Shown here piece by piece: positions 17,653-26,535 of a stretch of DNA of 64,000 nt. Positions within the stretch are counted from its first letter, which is position 1. Each line of letters starts with the position of its first letter. The position numbers and the translations under genes are program-made. The notes beneath the pieces were generated by a model that worked only from the letters and a program-made list of their open reading frames with translations, was not told the DNA's origin and searched no databases. The DNA comes from Vibrio penaeicida (GTDB taxonomy: Bacteria > Pseudomonadota > Gammaproteobacteria > Enterobacterales > Vibrionaceae), in NCBI RefSeq assembly GCF_002933855.1, contig NZ_BFAQ01000032.1, positions 60,558-124,557 on the forward strand, in the 5' to 3' direction.

Positions 17653-17753
17653 ATAAAGGACTAATTATTGTTAATCAGACTCATAATTAAGATCTTTTTT
17701 TTGCTATGCTATGGTTAAATTTAGTTCGCAATAAACTGAAAGAGACATACAGA

Positions 17754-18677
17754 ATGTACACTATAAATGACTTAATAGAAGAAACCGGTAACCAACCAAG
17801 AGCGGTGCGACTCGCGTTTATCGACTTTAAGGTTAGATTTAGTGGAAGAATTTATAGAACAGAAATAGTAGATGAATTTGGTGTATCTGAGCCTTTAGCA
17901 ACAAAAGACCTTAATGAGTATAAGCAGCTTACTCAACAAAATAATATTCACCCGAAGTCTCATCAGATCGAACTCGATACTTATTCCCCTTTGGTTGCTA
18001 TAGATGCCCGTAAGGCCCTCGAAATGCATTTTGAAGGTTTCTGTCGCCATAAGCTACATAATCACGAATCCCCGTATTATAAACGAGCTTGTGATTTGAA
18101 GACCGATTTGGATCCAGATTCAGTAGCTGTAATTACTAGGGCTATTACAGACAAAAAACGTGTTGTAGGAGAATACATATCTGCTAATAGTCATAATCGT
18201 AACATCCGCACATTGGAGCCCTCTACAGTTTTCTTTGATGGTTTAAACTGGGTTTTTCGAGCTAAAGATATTAAAGAAGACCCTCATCTTTCAATATTCA
18301 AAAGTTTCCATTTTTCGCGTTTTGAAAACATAACGCATACTAACGAGGAGTCACTATCATCAGTTAATGATGATAATGAGTGGAATACACTGATCCCGAT
18401 CCAATTGAGTCTGCACCCCAATCTCGATGATAAAGGAAAAGAAGCTATTCGTATCGAGTTTGGAATGGGTAACAATGAAGACTTGGTAGTGGTTGAAAAA
18501 GCCGTATTTGCATGGTCATTGCTAGAAAGGTGGGCAGTTGACTCAGGGACAACTCCTTGTAAAGTTCCTACGGAAGCGAACAGGTTCAATTTCTACTTAA
18601 AGAACGCTGATATGTTGCGACACGTAAATAGTGTAGAACGAATGATGCATGACTATGTGATAAAAACTGAAATGTAG
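17754..18677 (+). CDS. WYL-domain transcriptional regulator (BrxR/CapW-like)
   Basis: 307 residues from the preferred ATG (GAAAGAG upstream); the frame is open 16 codons further to an ATG at 17706. The layout fits BrxR/CapW: an N-terminal winged HTH (about 15-75, ending VSEPLATKDLNEYKQL), a WYL domain (about 130-200) and a C-terminal WCX-type domain ending in VERMMHDYVI. These homodimeric repressors usually guard phage-defence operons. None of the standard defence systems lies next to it; the divergent small gene is the nearest candidate. Confidence 0.75.
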   Translation: MYTINDLIEETGNQPRAVRLAFIDFKVRFSGRIYRTEIVDEFGVSEPLATKDLNEYKQLTQQNNIHPKSHQIELDTYSPLVAIDARKALEMHFEGFCRHKLHNHESPYYKRACDLKTDLDPDSVAVITRAITDKKRVVGEYISANSHNRNIRTLEPSTVFFDGLNWVFRAKDIKEDPHLSIFKSFHFSRFENITHTNEESLSSVNDDNEWNTLIPIQLSLHPNLDDKGKEAIRIEFGMGNNEDLVVVEKAVFAWSLLERWAVDSGTTPCKVPTEANRFNFYLKNADMLRHVNSVERMMHDYVIKTEM

Positions 18678-18821
18678 ATGAGTACTGTCTGAGATATACT
18701 CCCAACACGACCACAGATGCGCTGAAAACCTAATGGCGTAGCACCCAGCCCACCGTTTGCGTCTTTTCTGGACTGGGCAATCACGGGATACTGATTTATC
18801 AACTCAATCGGATAAGTTTGA

Positions 18822-19013
18822 GTGGGGCAAATTCAGGTTAACAAGGTATTAATTAGTAAAAGCACTAACAAGAAATGGGGCAAAAATAAGTTACCAAACG
18901 CGTGCTCGCATACTGAAAAAGAAAAGCTGGCTGATGTTATTAAATTTGTTATAGAAGAGGCACAAGAAGCGGCTAAAGCATCAGCTGATGCTAGTGATTT
19001 GAGTGAGTGTTAA
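18822..19013 (+). CDS. Possible small protein, 63 residues
   Basis: A GTG-started frame ending directly at a strong terminator. The C-terminal half is an amphipathic Glu/Lys/Ala-rich helix (KLADVIKFVIEEAQEAAKAS). No ribosome site is obvious and I do not recognise it. The terminator placement is the main support. Confidence 0.3.
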   Translation: MGQIQVNKVLISKSTNKKWGKNKLPNACSHTEKEKLADVIKFVIEEAQEAAKASADASDLSEC

Positions 19014-19037
19014 GCCCGCCGATTTGGCGGGCTTTTG
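19013..19037 (+). terminator. Rho-independent terminator
   Basis: AAGCCCGCC and GGCGGGCTT pair perfectly around GATTT and are followed by TTG. It lies between the small rightward frame and the convergent giant toxin-like gene and could serve both. Confidence 0.75.
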
Positions 19038-19042
19038 AGTGG

Positions 19043-22000
19043 TTATGGGGTGTTCGAGGTGACGACGTCACTATAACTGACAACGTAACCGACCTGCCCT
19101 GAGAGTTGGTCGACTTGATTTAAGATACCTTCAAGACGCTTCCCTCCAATACTCATGTTTCTTTGCGCGGCTTGATCCGCATTTTGGATCAGAATGCCAG
19201 TGTTAGACTGAGGATCGTAAAGAGCCAAAGCATCGCCTCTGCGTTGAAGAATCACACGGGTTGCGTTAGCGAATGGCAAGTCGAGTTTTCCATTGTTTCC
19301 TCTAGGAACAATCACGATTTCCTCATAATGACCGAGCGCATCTTGATCAATCCGATAATGGTAATTTTCGGCGCTGCCGCTCCAAACCACATTATGGATA
19401 CCCGTGATTTGTGGTAACTCACCACTGGTTGTTCCTTTTGCTCCCTGAAGCACCAAACTGTGGCCGGATTCGGTCACGGCAGTGGCATACTGACCCAGTG
19501 ACTTGAGTGAATCGATGATCGCGTTTGGCGCAGAGCTGTAGAGGCTTTGAGCATCACTGTCGTAAATGTAATGGTTTCCTCTTTTCCCTTGACCTAGATA
19601 GTTCAAGACGTGCGACGTGTCCAAGTTAGGGGCTGTGATCAATTGCCCCTCGCTAGGCAGATACCAAGACGCTTCCAAACCGAGCAATCGGACGGGTTGT
19701 GGCTGCTCGTAGATACCACTCATCGCCTGAATACCCGCAGGAATATTCTGATGTGCTTGTTGCCATTGCTCTGTTACACCACGAAGTATCGGTTTGTCTC
19801 CACGAGTTGCGTTAGCGCTCAGTTCAACGATGACGCCATCTTTGGTGGTGATCTCTATAGATTCTCCTTGCTGACGAACTTTAAGGATATTTCCTTCCAT
19901 TGTTGGGAACAGATCGGCATCTGGTGCTTGAACCTGAACAACCAACTCTTCGTTTAGCATGCCATCGTGCTCAAGCACTGCCTGACGATATAAACTGGCG
20001 TCATCTTGATTGAAGATCCACGCGTGTTTTTGGTCCGCGGTCAGGCCAAGCAAAGTTAAAGACTTTCCAGCCAGGTTTCTACCCGCCTGTATGAGACGTG
20101 CGGATTGCGTGTCGTACCAGATACTGGTGGCTTGAAGCGTGTTGTTAATGTCTCTTTCTTTGGCACCCAATATCACCAATTGGCTCAGTTTTGCATCGTG
20201 AGTATCGCTAATATCATGCAAGCGAGCTAAAAGTTGAGTCCGGTTTGCCTTAACCCATTCTTCCGTTACACCAGCGAGTAGCGGTTTTTTATCAGCGAGC
20301 CACAGAGTGTTGTCTTTCGCGAACGCGAATAAGTGGGCTTTGTCGTTGGCGACTTTTTCAACGCCACCTACGGAGCTCGGCAAACTCAGCACCGTAGCCG
20401 CCTCGTTTCTGCCTGTCTGGTGATACACGGTTTTTTGATCATGAGAGTAAAAGTAGTAACTTTCACTCGCTTTACCTTGGTTTTCCACCAGCGCAAGTAT
20501 CAGGTCTTTGGGGTGACTGGTCACATTGGCTTTCACCACACCGCGTTTACCCGCTTGTTCCTCCAATGCCCAGAATCGATGGTTCTGATCCTGATGCGTC
20601 GCCGAAATGGAAATCACCTCTCCCAAGGTTGCATCAATCCATTGATTCGCTCCTAAGTCCACTTGCCCACCAACACCAGTGTTTTGGGTTTTAAATAGCT
20701 GACCCGTAGGGATATCGTTCCCCAAACCGCCGGACGTCAGTGTTGTAATGGTCTCAGTATCACCATTGATATCCACCAACTGCAAAGTGCGTTCATCCAG
20801 CACATACGTCCATGTGGCTTTTTGACCTGACTGGGTTGATTGTTCTACCGCCCAGTACAATCGCTGGTTTTCTTGCCAAACGCGGCTGGTGGTTGCGCCC
20901 TGAGCGTGATCCCAGCCGAAGGCACGGTACTGAGCGAGAATGGTGGATTGATTCACGTCGACCAACCAGACTTCACTGCCCTTATTAAACCACGCGAGAT
21001 CACCGTTTATTGCGACCAGCTGTGCCTGAGCGAGAAAGTCCGCGTGAGCTGGGGCAGGGGTGTAAACAAAGCGCTTTTTATCAACTTGATAGAACGCTTG
21101 GCCTACTGCTTGTTGCTGACCTTGTGGCGTAAAGTTTTCTACGGCGACAAAGTCACTTTCAAGGTGATGTTTGTCGACTTCAGATTGAATATGCTGATGC
21201 AATTGATCCGCATTAGCCCATTGAGAGGCATTTTCTGATGAAAGTACCGCCTTTGTATTGGCTCTGTCTATCGTGGATACTTCCTCACGATTACCGATCA
21301 CCAAAATTTGCCCAAGGTCGGCGCTGCGAAGATTGACTCGGATGCCGCCAACCGTTAAGTGATCACTGGCGACTTGAATGTCACTTGCTGGCAACTGGCG
21401 AGCGTCTAGGATCCAGCGTGTTCCGGCTTGTGTTTGAGGCTCGACTTCAAGCGACAGTGTTGCTCCTGGCTGAAGGTTGACTCGGTATTCGCCACCTTTG
21501 CCTTTCAGAACATAGTTCAGCTTGCCTTTTAGCTCTTTACCCAGTTTGCGCATTAGAATTTGACGATTTTGTGCGCCTAAGTTGATAGTGACGTCTGTGT
21601 TCACGTATTTCTGGGTAATTCGGGTAAGGATGAACTCCGACGGGAATGCATAGAAATCGAAGTCGAATCGACCATCAACCTCTAAACGACGAATCACATC
21701 GAACCCTGCGTCGTGTCGGGTGGTTGCACCTGGCAATGCCGTATATGTTGAATACCCAATGTAAGATTTAGGTGTTGCAGGCAATACAAGTGCACCTTCG
21801 GTTGAGGTGAGGGTTGCGTGGTTCCCGTATCCTATGCCCTCACGAACGTTGATTGCTTGATCTTCCTTCCTGACGATTCTGGGTTGATCCCCTATCCAGA
21901 AGAAGTAGTTGATTGCCCCAGAACCTGTGCTTCCATGATGGGTTCTGTAAATGTACTGACTGTCGAAGGTAATCTGTTTCGACTCTAAATCGAGCTGAGC

Positions 22001-25000
22001 GATCACTGCGCCATCTTTAGGCTGAAGGAGCTGATACGATGCACCATCACCTAACGTTTTGTTCACGTGGGCATAACCGCCTTCACGATAGGCTGTGTCC
22101 ACCAAGGCAAAGTATTGACCTACACCTTGGGCTTTTTGTGCCACTTCTCCAAAACCTTGCGCCAATGCGGTGAAACCAATACCCAATCCGCCTAGAATGA
22201 CACCCGCACCCCCAATGACCGCAGAGGCCGTGCTTGCGCCAGCGATGCCTGCTCCTATGCCGACGGCACTGGTGACTAACGACGCAGAGTCAAATGCTAG
22301 CTGGGTACCAAAAACGGCTTTTTGAACTTCATTCTGAGCGTGTGCCAGTTCGTACGAATCCAGAACTACAGAGGCCAACCCTAAACCAATGCCGACTGCG
22401 GTGTTAGCCACATGGCTCACTGCCGAAAGCGTTGATTTGGTGACACTTTGCCCTTCTTGCAGAGCAGTACGATATAGGCTGACCAGCTTTGCGGCATCCA
22501 TGACGGTACCATGCGCAATTTGCGTCAGGTTGATGTAGGTATGAACCTTAAGTGCTTTGCTTAGCCCGTTTGGCAGTGAATCATTTGCGGCGGCGGTACG
22601 ACTGTGATTGTTGAACCACGTGAGTATGGTTTGCACGGCAAATGCTGCATTCAGCCCATCGACATGCTCCACGTCGCTGATGTTCGCGCGGCGGATCAGC
22701 TCACCTTCGCTATAACGGTAGTTTTCTTTTAGGCGTCCCAGTGACTCTTCAAAGTGCTGTTTAAACTTCCAGATTCGGTCATCGGGTGTGATCAGCTCTC
22801 TTGTCAGGTTGTCTTCGGCATGAACCAGAGGTATGGCATAGTTGCCGTCTTGCGTGCGTTTCATGTTTTCGAAAACGGGAACCCAGTCGTGCGATAGGTT
22901 GTTGGTTCGATATAAGTCATCGGCTGCTTCTAAGAATCCTTGCGCTAAGTTCGCGCCTTCCAGTACGCTCAGTGCCGATTGTAATTTAAGATCGGCTGAT
23001 ACCGCGTCACTGGTATATGCCAACCGAGCAGCGTTGTTTGATGCGCTTATGTTTGCAGCACGTTTAGAAGGGAGGGCCAAATCTTGGACATCAAAGCCAG
23101 TCGCAAGCCGAACTCTAGCCATCTGATCCGTATCGATTACCCGCATCTCGAATTCCGGGTTTTTCTCGATACCCATTGCTTGGTAATAACGCGCAAACTT
23201 ATGTTTAAGTAAGTGCGCTCTCAATGCGTTGCGCATGGCTTTGGGGGAATCGAAGTTAAATACCGCGAAGTTCGGGTCGTAGAAGAAGTAACGATCACGT
23301 CCTTCTGACATCTGTTTGCCGACAAGCATACTGTGTCTAGCGGTGTTCATGAGCATGAATTTACTTCCACCGTCAGTCAGAGGTGTCGCCGCCAAATTGT
23401 CCGTAATCGCTCGGATGTTCAGCCGGCCAATGTCGTTCTCGGCGTATCTCGCGTCGGTATTGGCATGCAGAGCCCCAATCGTTTGGTAGACAGTGTTAGC
23501 CGAGGAAGAGCCTGCGCTGGCGGCGGAATCATACAAAGACGAAGAAAAGTCCCGCGCTCCCATCTCTCCATTCTGAGCAATGGCAGTAGACATGATACGA
23601 GAGAGTGGTAAGCAGCGACCCGGACCACAAGATAATACAAAATCTTGTGGGAGAAGCTGAGTAACTTTGGCGCCGCTTGCGGTCATGTACTCACTCACCT
23701 TCGCCGCTTGATTCAACGCGATATTTCTCGTCTCGTCGCGGAATTTGTTTTCTATGTGCTTGACCAGCGCCCCTTTTTGTCTGAGGTCCAGAGGCTGAGT
23801 GTCGTCCAGCAGTAAATCTATCATGTTCAAAGAAGTCATGTCGCCAATGGGAACCGGAAGCTCAACAGTCGTATGGTTGGCCACACCAAACTGGTAACGT
23901 TCACCTCGTTGACCCTTAAGATTTTCAAAAACCCGCTTTTGTGTATTGAATTTTTCGATGAGACGCTGATTAGGATTGGTTTTCAAATTGACGTCGATCC
24001 CAACGATAGCATCTATGCCTTCCAGCTTCTTTTTCTCAAGCCATATCCATAGACGGTCGGTATCGACACTTTTTTCGATACTGCCCAGAAACTCTTCTTC
24101 GTAATAGGCTTTGGTGGTGTTTATCAATTCAAGCTTTTTCTCAATCTCTTGCTTTTGCGTCCCTGTAGCGCCTCGAAGTTGTGCGAACAATGCGTCTTTT
24201 TGTTGAATGGCAGGCGCGAGTTCTTTTTTCACTTCTTCTCTCAACTGGTTTCTGAACGCTTCCCACTCCGTGAGTGCAGGGTTTTCATCCACTTTGACTG
24301 TGCTGTCTTTTGTGTAAGCGCCGTCCTGCGGGACTCTCGTCACTTTTATGCCAAGTCTTTTCGCATCTTGAATGAGGTGGTTCTGCGCGTTAATGCGTTC
24401 TTGGTTAAAGGTGTGAATGCGGGCTTGATCATCAGGAACTTGAGGTCGCTGAATCACCGCTTCTCCTTCTTTTCCAGTTCGTTTAACCCACGTGAAGTTG
24501 CCTTTGTCGTCGAGGATCTGTTTTTGTTTCTGAAGCATTAACTGCCATTCGCCATCTTTGACAATCAAGTAAGCTCCGGCGATTTGTTCGGTGGATTTTT
24601 TGCCTTCGTAATCGGCATAATCGACCGACATCACGACGTTGTCGTAGAGAACAGAGCTTCCCACACGGCCGTCATGAAAAACACGGTAGTGGGTGTCATT
24701 TAGCTCGGTCACGACCACGGAACACCCGGTTAAAGAGCCGGTGAGCATGAGTGTTCCCTCAGTGGCATTCTTAGGAATGTCCACATACGCTGGAACAGGA
24801 TTAGAACGACCATTAAACCCAAGGAAATAGGCGCTGGTTGTGTCTGCGCCAGTGGATTCTGAATATCTAAGTTTGAATCCTCCAGTGGCAGGTTCCAGCC
24901 TGACGTTGCCTTGTGTCGGCAAGCCGCCGTTTTTCACTAGTTCAATCACATCAACTGTGTGCTGATTTAAAAACTCTCGCGGTGACCGAGTAAAACTGGT

Positions 25001-25120
25001 GATCGCTTCGGTGGTATCTGAAGCCGCTACAGGTAACGGCATGGCATAGACATCGGGCAGGCTAACGATTTGCGCTCCCAACAACGAAGAGATGAGTACA
25101 GTCAAAAATTTCTTTTGCAT
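19043..25120 (-). CDS. Giant secreted toxin-like protein with C58-type cysteine protease and TcdA/TcdB-like pore-forming region
   Basis: 2,025 residues from the ATG at 25,120, preferred because GGAG lies 6 nt upstream and a Sec signal peptide follows directly (MQKKFLTVLISSLLGAQIVS, cleavage near VYA). The open frame runs 33 codons further. Residues about 500-620 carry a YopT/C58-like triad: Cys503 in GRCLPLS, His596 in ARHSMLVGK and Asp615 in FFYDPNF. Residues about 860-990 are helical and hydrophobic with Gly/Ala-rich segments, then a beta-rich region to about 1,400, like the translocation region of TcdA/TcdB and Mcf toxins. The last 600 residues contain repeated modules (GVTEEWVKANR, GVTEQWQQAHQ). 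No RTX repeats are seen. Likely a host-directed toxin, by domain analogy only. Confidence 0.8.
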   Translation of the reverse strand: MQKKFLTVLISSLLGAQIVSLPDVYAMPLPVAASDTTEAITSFTRSPREFLNQHTVDVIELVKNGGLPTQGNVRLEPATGGFKLRYSESTGADTTSAYFLGFNGRSNPVPAYVDIPKNATEGTLMLTGSLTGCSVVVTELNDTHYRVFHDGRVGSSVLYDNVVMSVDYADYEGKKSTEQIAGAYLIVKDGEWQLMLQKQKQILDDKGNFTWVKRTGKEGEAVIQRPQVPDDQARIHTFNQERINAQNHLIQDAKRLGIKVTRVPQDGAYTKDSTVKVDENPALTEWEAFRNQLREEVKKELAPAIQQKDALFAQLRGATGTQKQEIEKKLELINTTKAYYEEEFLGSIEKSVDTDRLWIWLEKKKLEGIDAIVGIDVNLKTNPNQRLIEKFNTQKRVFENLKGQRGERYQFGVANHTTVELPVPIGDMTSLNMIDLLLDDTQPLDLRQKGALVKHIENKFRDETRNIALNQAAKVSEYMTASGAKVTQLLPQDFVLSCGPGRCLPLSRIMSTAIAQNGEMGARDFSSSLYDSAASAGSSSANTVYQTIGALHANTDARYAENDIGRLNIRAITDNLAATPLTDGGSKFMLMNTARHSMLVGKQMSEGRDRYFFYDPNFAVFNFDSPKAMRNALRAHLLKHKFARYYQAMGIEKNPEFEMRVIDTDQMARVRLATGFDVQDLALPSKRAANISASNNAARLAYTSDAVSADLKLQSALSVLEGANLAQGFLEAADDLYRTNNLSHDWVPVFENMKRTQDGNYAIPLVHAEDNLTRELITPDDRIWKFKQHFEESLGRLKENYRYSEGELIRRANISDVEHVDGLNAAFAVQTILTWFNNHSRTAAANDSLPNGLSKALKVHTYINLTQIAHGTVMDAAKLVSLYRTALQEGQSVTKSTLSAVSHVANTAVGIGLGLASVVLDSYELAHAQNEVQKAVFGTQLAFDSASLVTSAVGIGAGIAGASTASAVIGGAGVILGGLGIGFTALAQGFGEVAQKAQGVGQYFALVDTAYREGGYAHVNKTLGDGASYQLLQPKDGAVIAQLDLESKQITFDSQYIYRTHHGSTGSGAINYFFWIGDQPRIVRKEDQAINVREGIGYGNHATLTSTEGALVLPATPKSYIGYSTYTALPGATTRHDAGFDVIRRLEVDGRFDFDFYAFPSEFILTRITQKYVNTDVTINLGAQNRQILMRKLGKELKGKLNYVLKGKGGEYRVNLQPGATLSLEVEPQTQAGTRWILDARQLPASDIQVASDHLTVGGIRVNLRSADLGQILVIGNREEVSTIDRANTKAVLSSENASQWANADQLHQHIQSEVDKHHLESDFVAVENFTPQGQQQAVGQAFYQVDKKRFVYTPAPAHADFLAQAQLVAINGDLAWFNKGSEVWLVDVNQSTILAQYRAFGWDHAQGATTSRVWQENQRLYWAVEQSTQSGQKATWTYVLDERTLQLVDINGDTETITTLTSGGLGNDIPTGQLFKTQNTGVGGQVDLGANQWIDATLGEVISISATHQDQNHRFWALEEQAGKRGVVKANVTSHPKDLILALVENQGKASESYYFYSHDQKTVYHQTGRNEAATVLSLPSSVGGVEKVANDKAHLFAFAKDNTLWLADKKPLLAGVTEEWVKANRTQLLARLHDISDTHDAKLSQLVILGAKERDINNTLQATSIWYDTQSARLIQAGRNLAGKSLTLLGLTADQKHAWIFNQDDASLYRQAVLEHDGMLNEELVVQVQAPDADLFPTMEGNILKVRQQGESIEITTKDGVIVELSANATRGDKPILRGVTEQWQQAHQNIPAGIQAMSGIYEQPQPVRLLGLEASWYLPSEGQLITAPNLDTSHVLNYLGQGKRGNHYIYDSDAQSLYSSAPNAIIDSLKSLGQYATAVTESGHSLVLQGAKGTTSGELPQITGIHNVVWSGSAENYHYRIDQDALGHYEEIVIVPRGNNGKLDLPFANATRVILQRRGDALALYDPQSNTGILIQNADQAAQRNMSIGGKRLEGILNQVDQLSGQVGYVVSYSDVVTSNTP

Positions 25121-25900
25121 TTTGTCTCCAGAGGAACAATTAAGTAAGTTCAGTTGTGCAAAGTGGGTATCAGTAACCGCTAAATTAAGCCTCATTTCTT
25201 CCATTTTATTGCTCGGCAAAAATTACCCCTGAGCGCATTACAAATGAGAATATTCAGGTATGAGCACCACTGCTACGTACCTATTGAAAATCAGCAAACG
25301 CAGTAATAACCGCTTGATTGATAAGCAGTAGGTACTTTTTCACCTTAATATAAAAATCGAGCAGGAAATATCGGATAAAAAACGGAGTTTTTTATTTTTG
25401 GAACTGCGAACACGTCCAGTACTTCAGGCGCTATCTATCTTAAAAATCGAGGATTTTTTAAAATTGATTGAGTTCGAATACGAACAGGCCAGACGTGTAG
25501 TAAGTTAATGATGAATTTGCCATTAGTCGCGCTTAAAAAATTGAAAAGAAAGGAAAACTGATAGGTTTTCATTGAGTATTTCATCAATTAATTCATAAGG
25601 AGAGATGAGTTGTAAGTTAAACGCTAAAGAGAAGACCTAACTGAAAATTGCCCAATATTCATAGGATTGTACGGTGCATTGTGCTGCCTTTCGTTAATAT
25701 TTTATAAAAAATACAGTTATCGTAATAAAACGCGGTCAATCGCCAGAAATTCGATACAAACAATTCTAATTATTACAGATTTGATGAGCGAGCATAAACA
25801 GACTCAATGTCACAAAAAGTATGCTTGGGGTAGGGGAGGCAGTTTGGAACAAGGCGCAAGTTTTTCCTAAGTAGCCGTCGCTAATGACTAGAGAAAAACG
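25121..25900. other. Long AT-rich gap without a recognisable gene
   Basis: About 780 bp between the toxin-like gene and tRNA-Ser. It is AT-rich, probably holds the toxin gene's promoter and 5' region, and I see no convincing reading frame, repeat or tRNA. A 67-codon frame at 25,667-25,870 has no ribosome site and unlikely composition. Confidence 0.5.
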
Positions 25901-25901
25901 A

Positions 25902-25933
25902 AAAAAGCCGCTGAAAAAAATCAGCGGCTTTTT
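25902..25933 (-). terminator. Terminator of tRNA-Ser
   Basis: AAAAAGCCGCTGA and TCAGCGGCTTTTT pair perfectly around an A-rich loop. It lies 7 bp past the tRNA 3' end and has T runs on both strands. Confidence 0.85.
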
Positions 25934-25939
25934 AGAATG

Positions 25940-26030
25940 TGGCGGAGAGATAGGGATTTGAACCCTAGATACGCTATTAACGTATGCCGGTTTTCAAGAC
26001 CGGTGCTTTCAACCACTCAGCCATCTCTCC
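25940..26030 (-). tRNA. tRNA-Ser (anticodon UGA)
   Basis: A 91-nt class II tRNA with encoded CCA. The acceptor stem is GGAGAGA / TCTCTCC with discriminator G. The anticodon stem-loop is CCGGT-CTTGAAA-ACCGG, giving anticodon TGA. It has a long variable arm and the T-arm motif GGTTCAAATCC. It is intact and not used as the integration site. Confidence 0.95.
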
Positions 26031-26303
26031 GTTGTTGAGGCGCATAATATATAGGGTTAGAAACCTTGTAAACCCCTAAGTGGTTTGTTTGATTGAAAAA
26101 ACGTCAAAACCATCAAAAAAGAAGTTTGGCTGGTTGTGCGGTGATCAGTTTGTGGGTTTTATCGCCAGTGGTAAGTAAGCCACTGTATGCCACTCGCCTA
26201 AACCCGAGAAGCGGCTTTGAGAGTGAATTCAACTGAATATCGGAAAAGAGAGCCCGTTGCGCGGGTAAAAGCCGTGACAACGTATTTGCTTTGGCCCAAA
26301 CGC

Positions 26304-26334
26304 AAAAAACCGCTGTAAAAACAGCGGTTTTTTT
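26304..26334 (-). terminator. Terminator of the split tRNA-Pro gene
   Basis: AAAAACCGCTGT and ACAGCGGTTTTT pair perfectly around a short loop. It lies just past the 3' end of the tRNA-Pro remnant and would be the original host terminator. Confidence 0.8.
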
Positions 26335-26338
26335 AACA

Positions 26339-26384
26339 TGGTCGGACTGACTGGATTTGAACCAGCGACCCCTGACACCCCATG
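26339..26384 (-). pseudogene. 3' half of tRNA-Pro (GGG): prophage attachment site
   Basis: Read on the minus strand this is the anticodon loop (ATGGGGT), the 3' anticodon stem, the variable loop, an intact T-arm (CTGGTTCAAATCCAG), the acceptor 3' strand CAGTCCG, discriminator A and CCA. The C1-G72 acceptor implied and the loop match tRNA-Pro(GGG). The 5' half is absent; sequence to the right is phage DNA leading to int. This is the usual result of a tyrosine integrase crossing over in the anticodon loop. The regenerated intact tRNA-Pro should lie at the far end, beyond this window. Confidence 0.85.
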
Positions 26385-26535
26385 TTCATGCGCTTTTTTG
26401 GTTTTTTCCTTTCTTTTACAGATGGTTATCATATGTTTTTTTGCTTTTTTTGCATGAAAATTAGGCGGAAATGGAAAAATCATAATTGAGGAAAAACAAA
26501 GAGTTAGTAAATTGAAAACCACTGTATATTACCAC

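Noticed and set aside
20333..24541. Several rightward frames inside the giant toxin-like gene
   Set aside because: They are antisense shadows of a continuous 2,025-codon gene with consistent domain content.
25667..25870. 67-residue rightward frame
   Set aside because: No ribosome site, unlikely composition and random-looking AT-rich surroundings.
26229..26522. 97-residue leftward reading frame
   Set aside because: It runs through the tRNA-Pro remnant (GSNPVSPT is the usual artefact of translating a tRNA T-arm) and the terminator.
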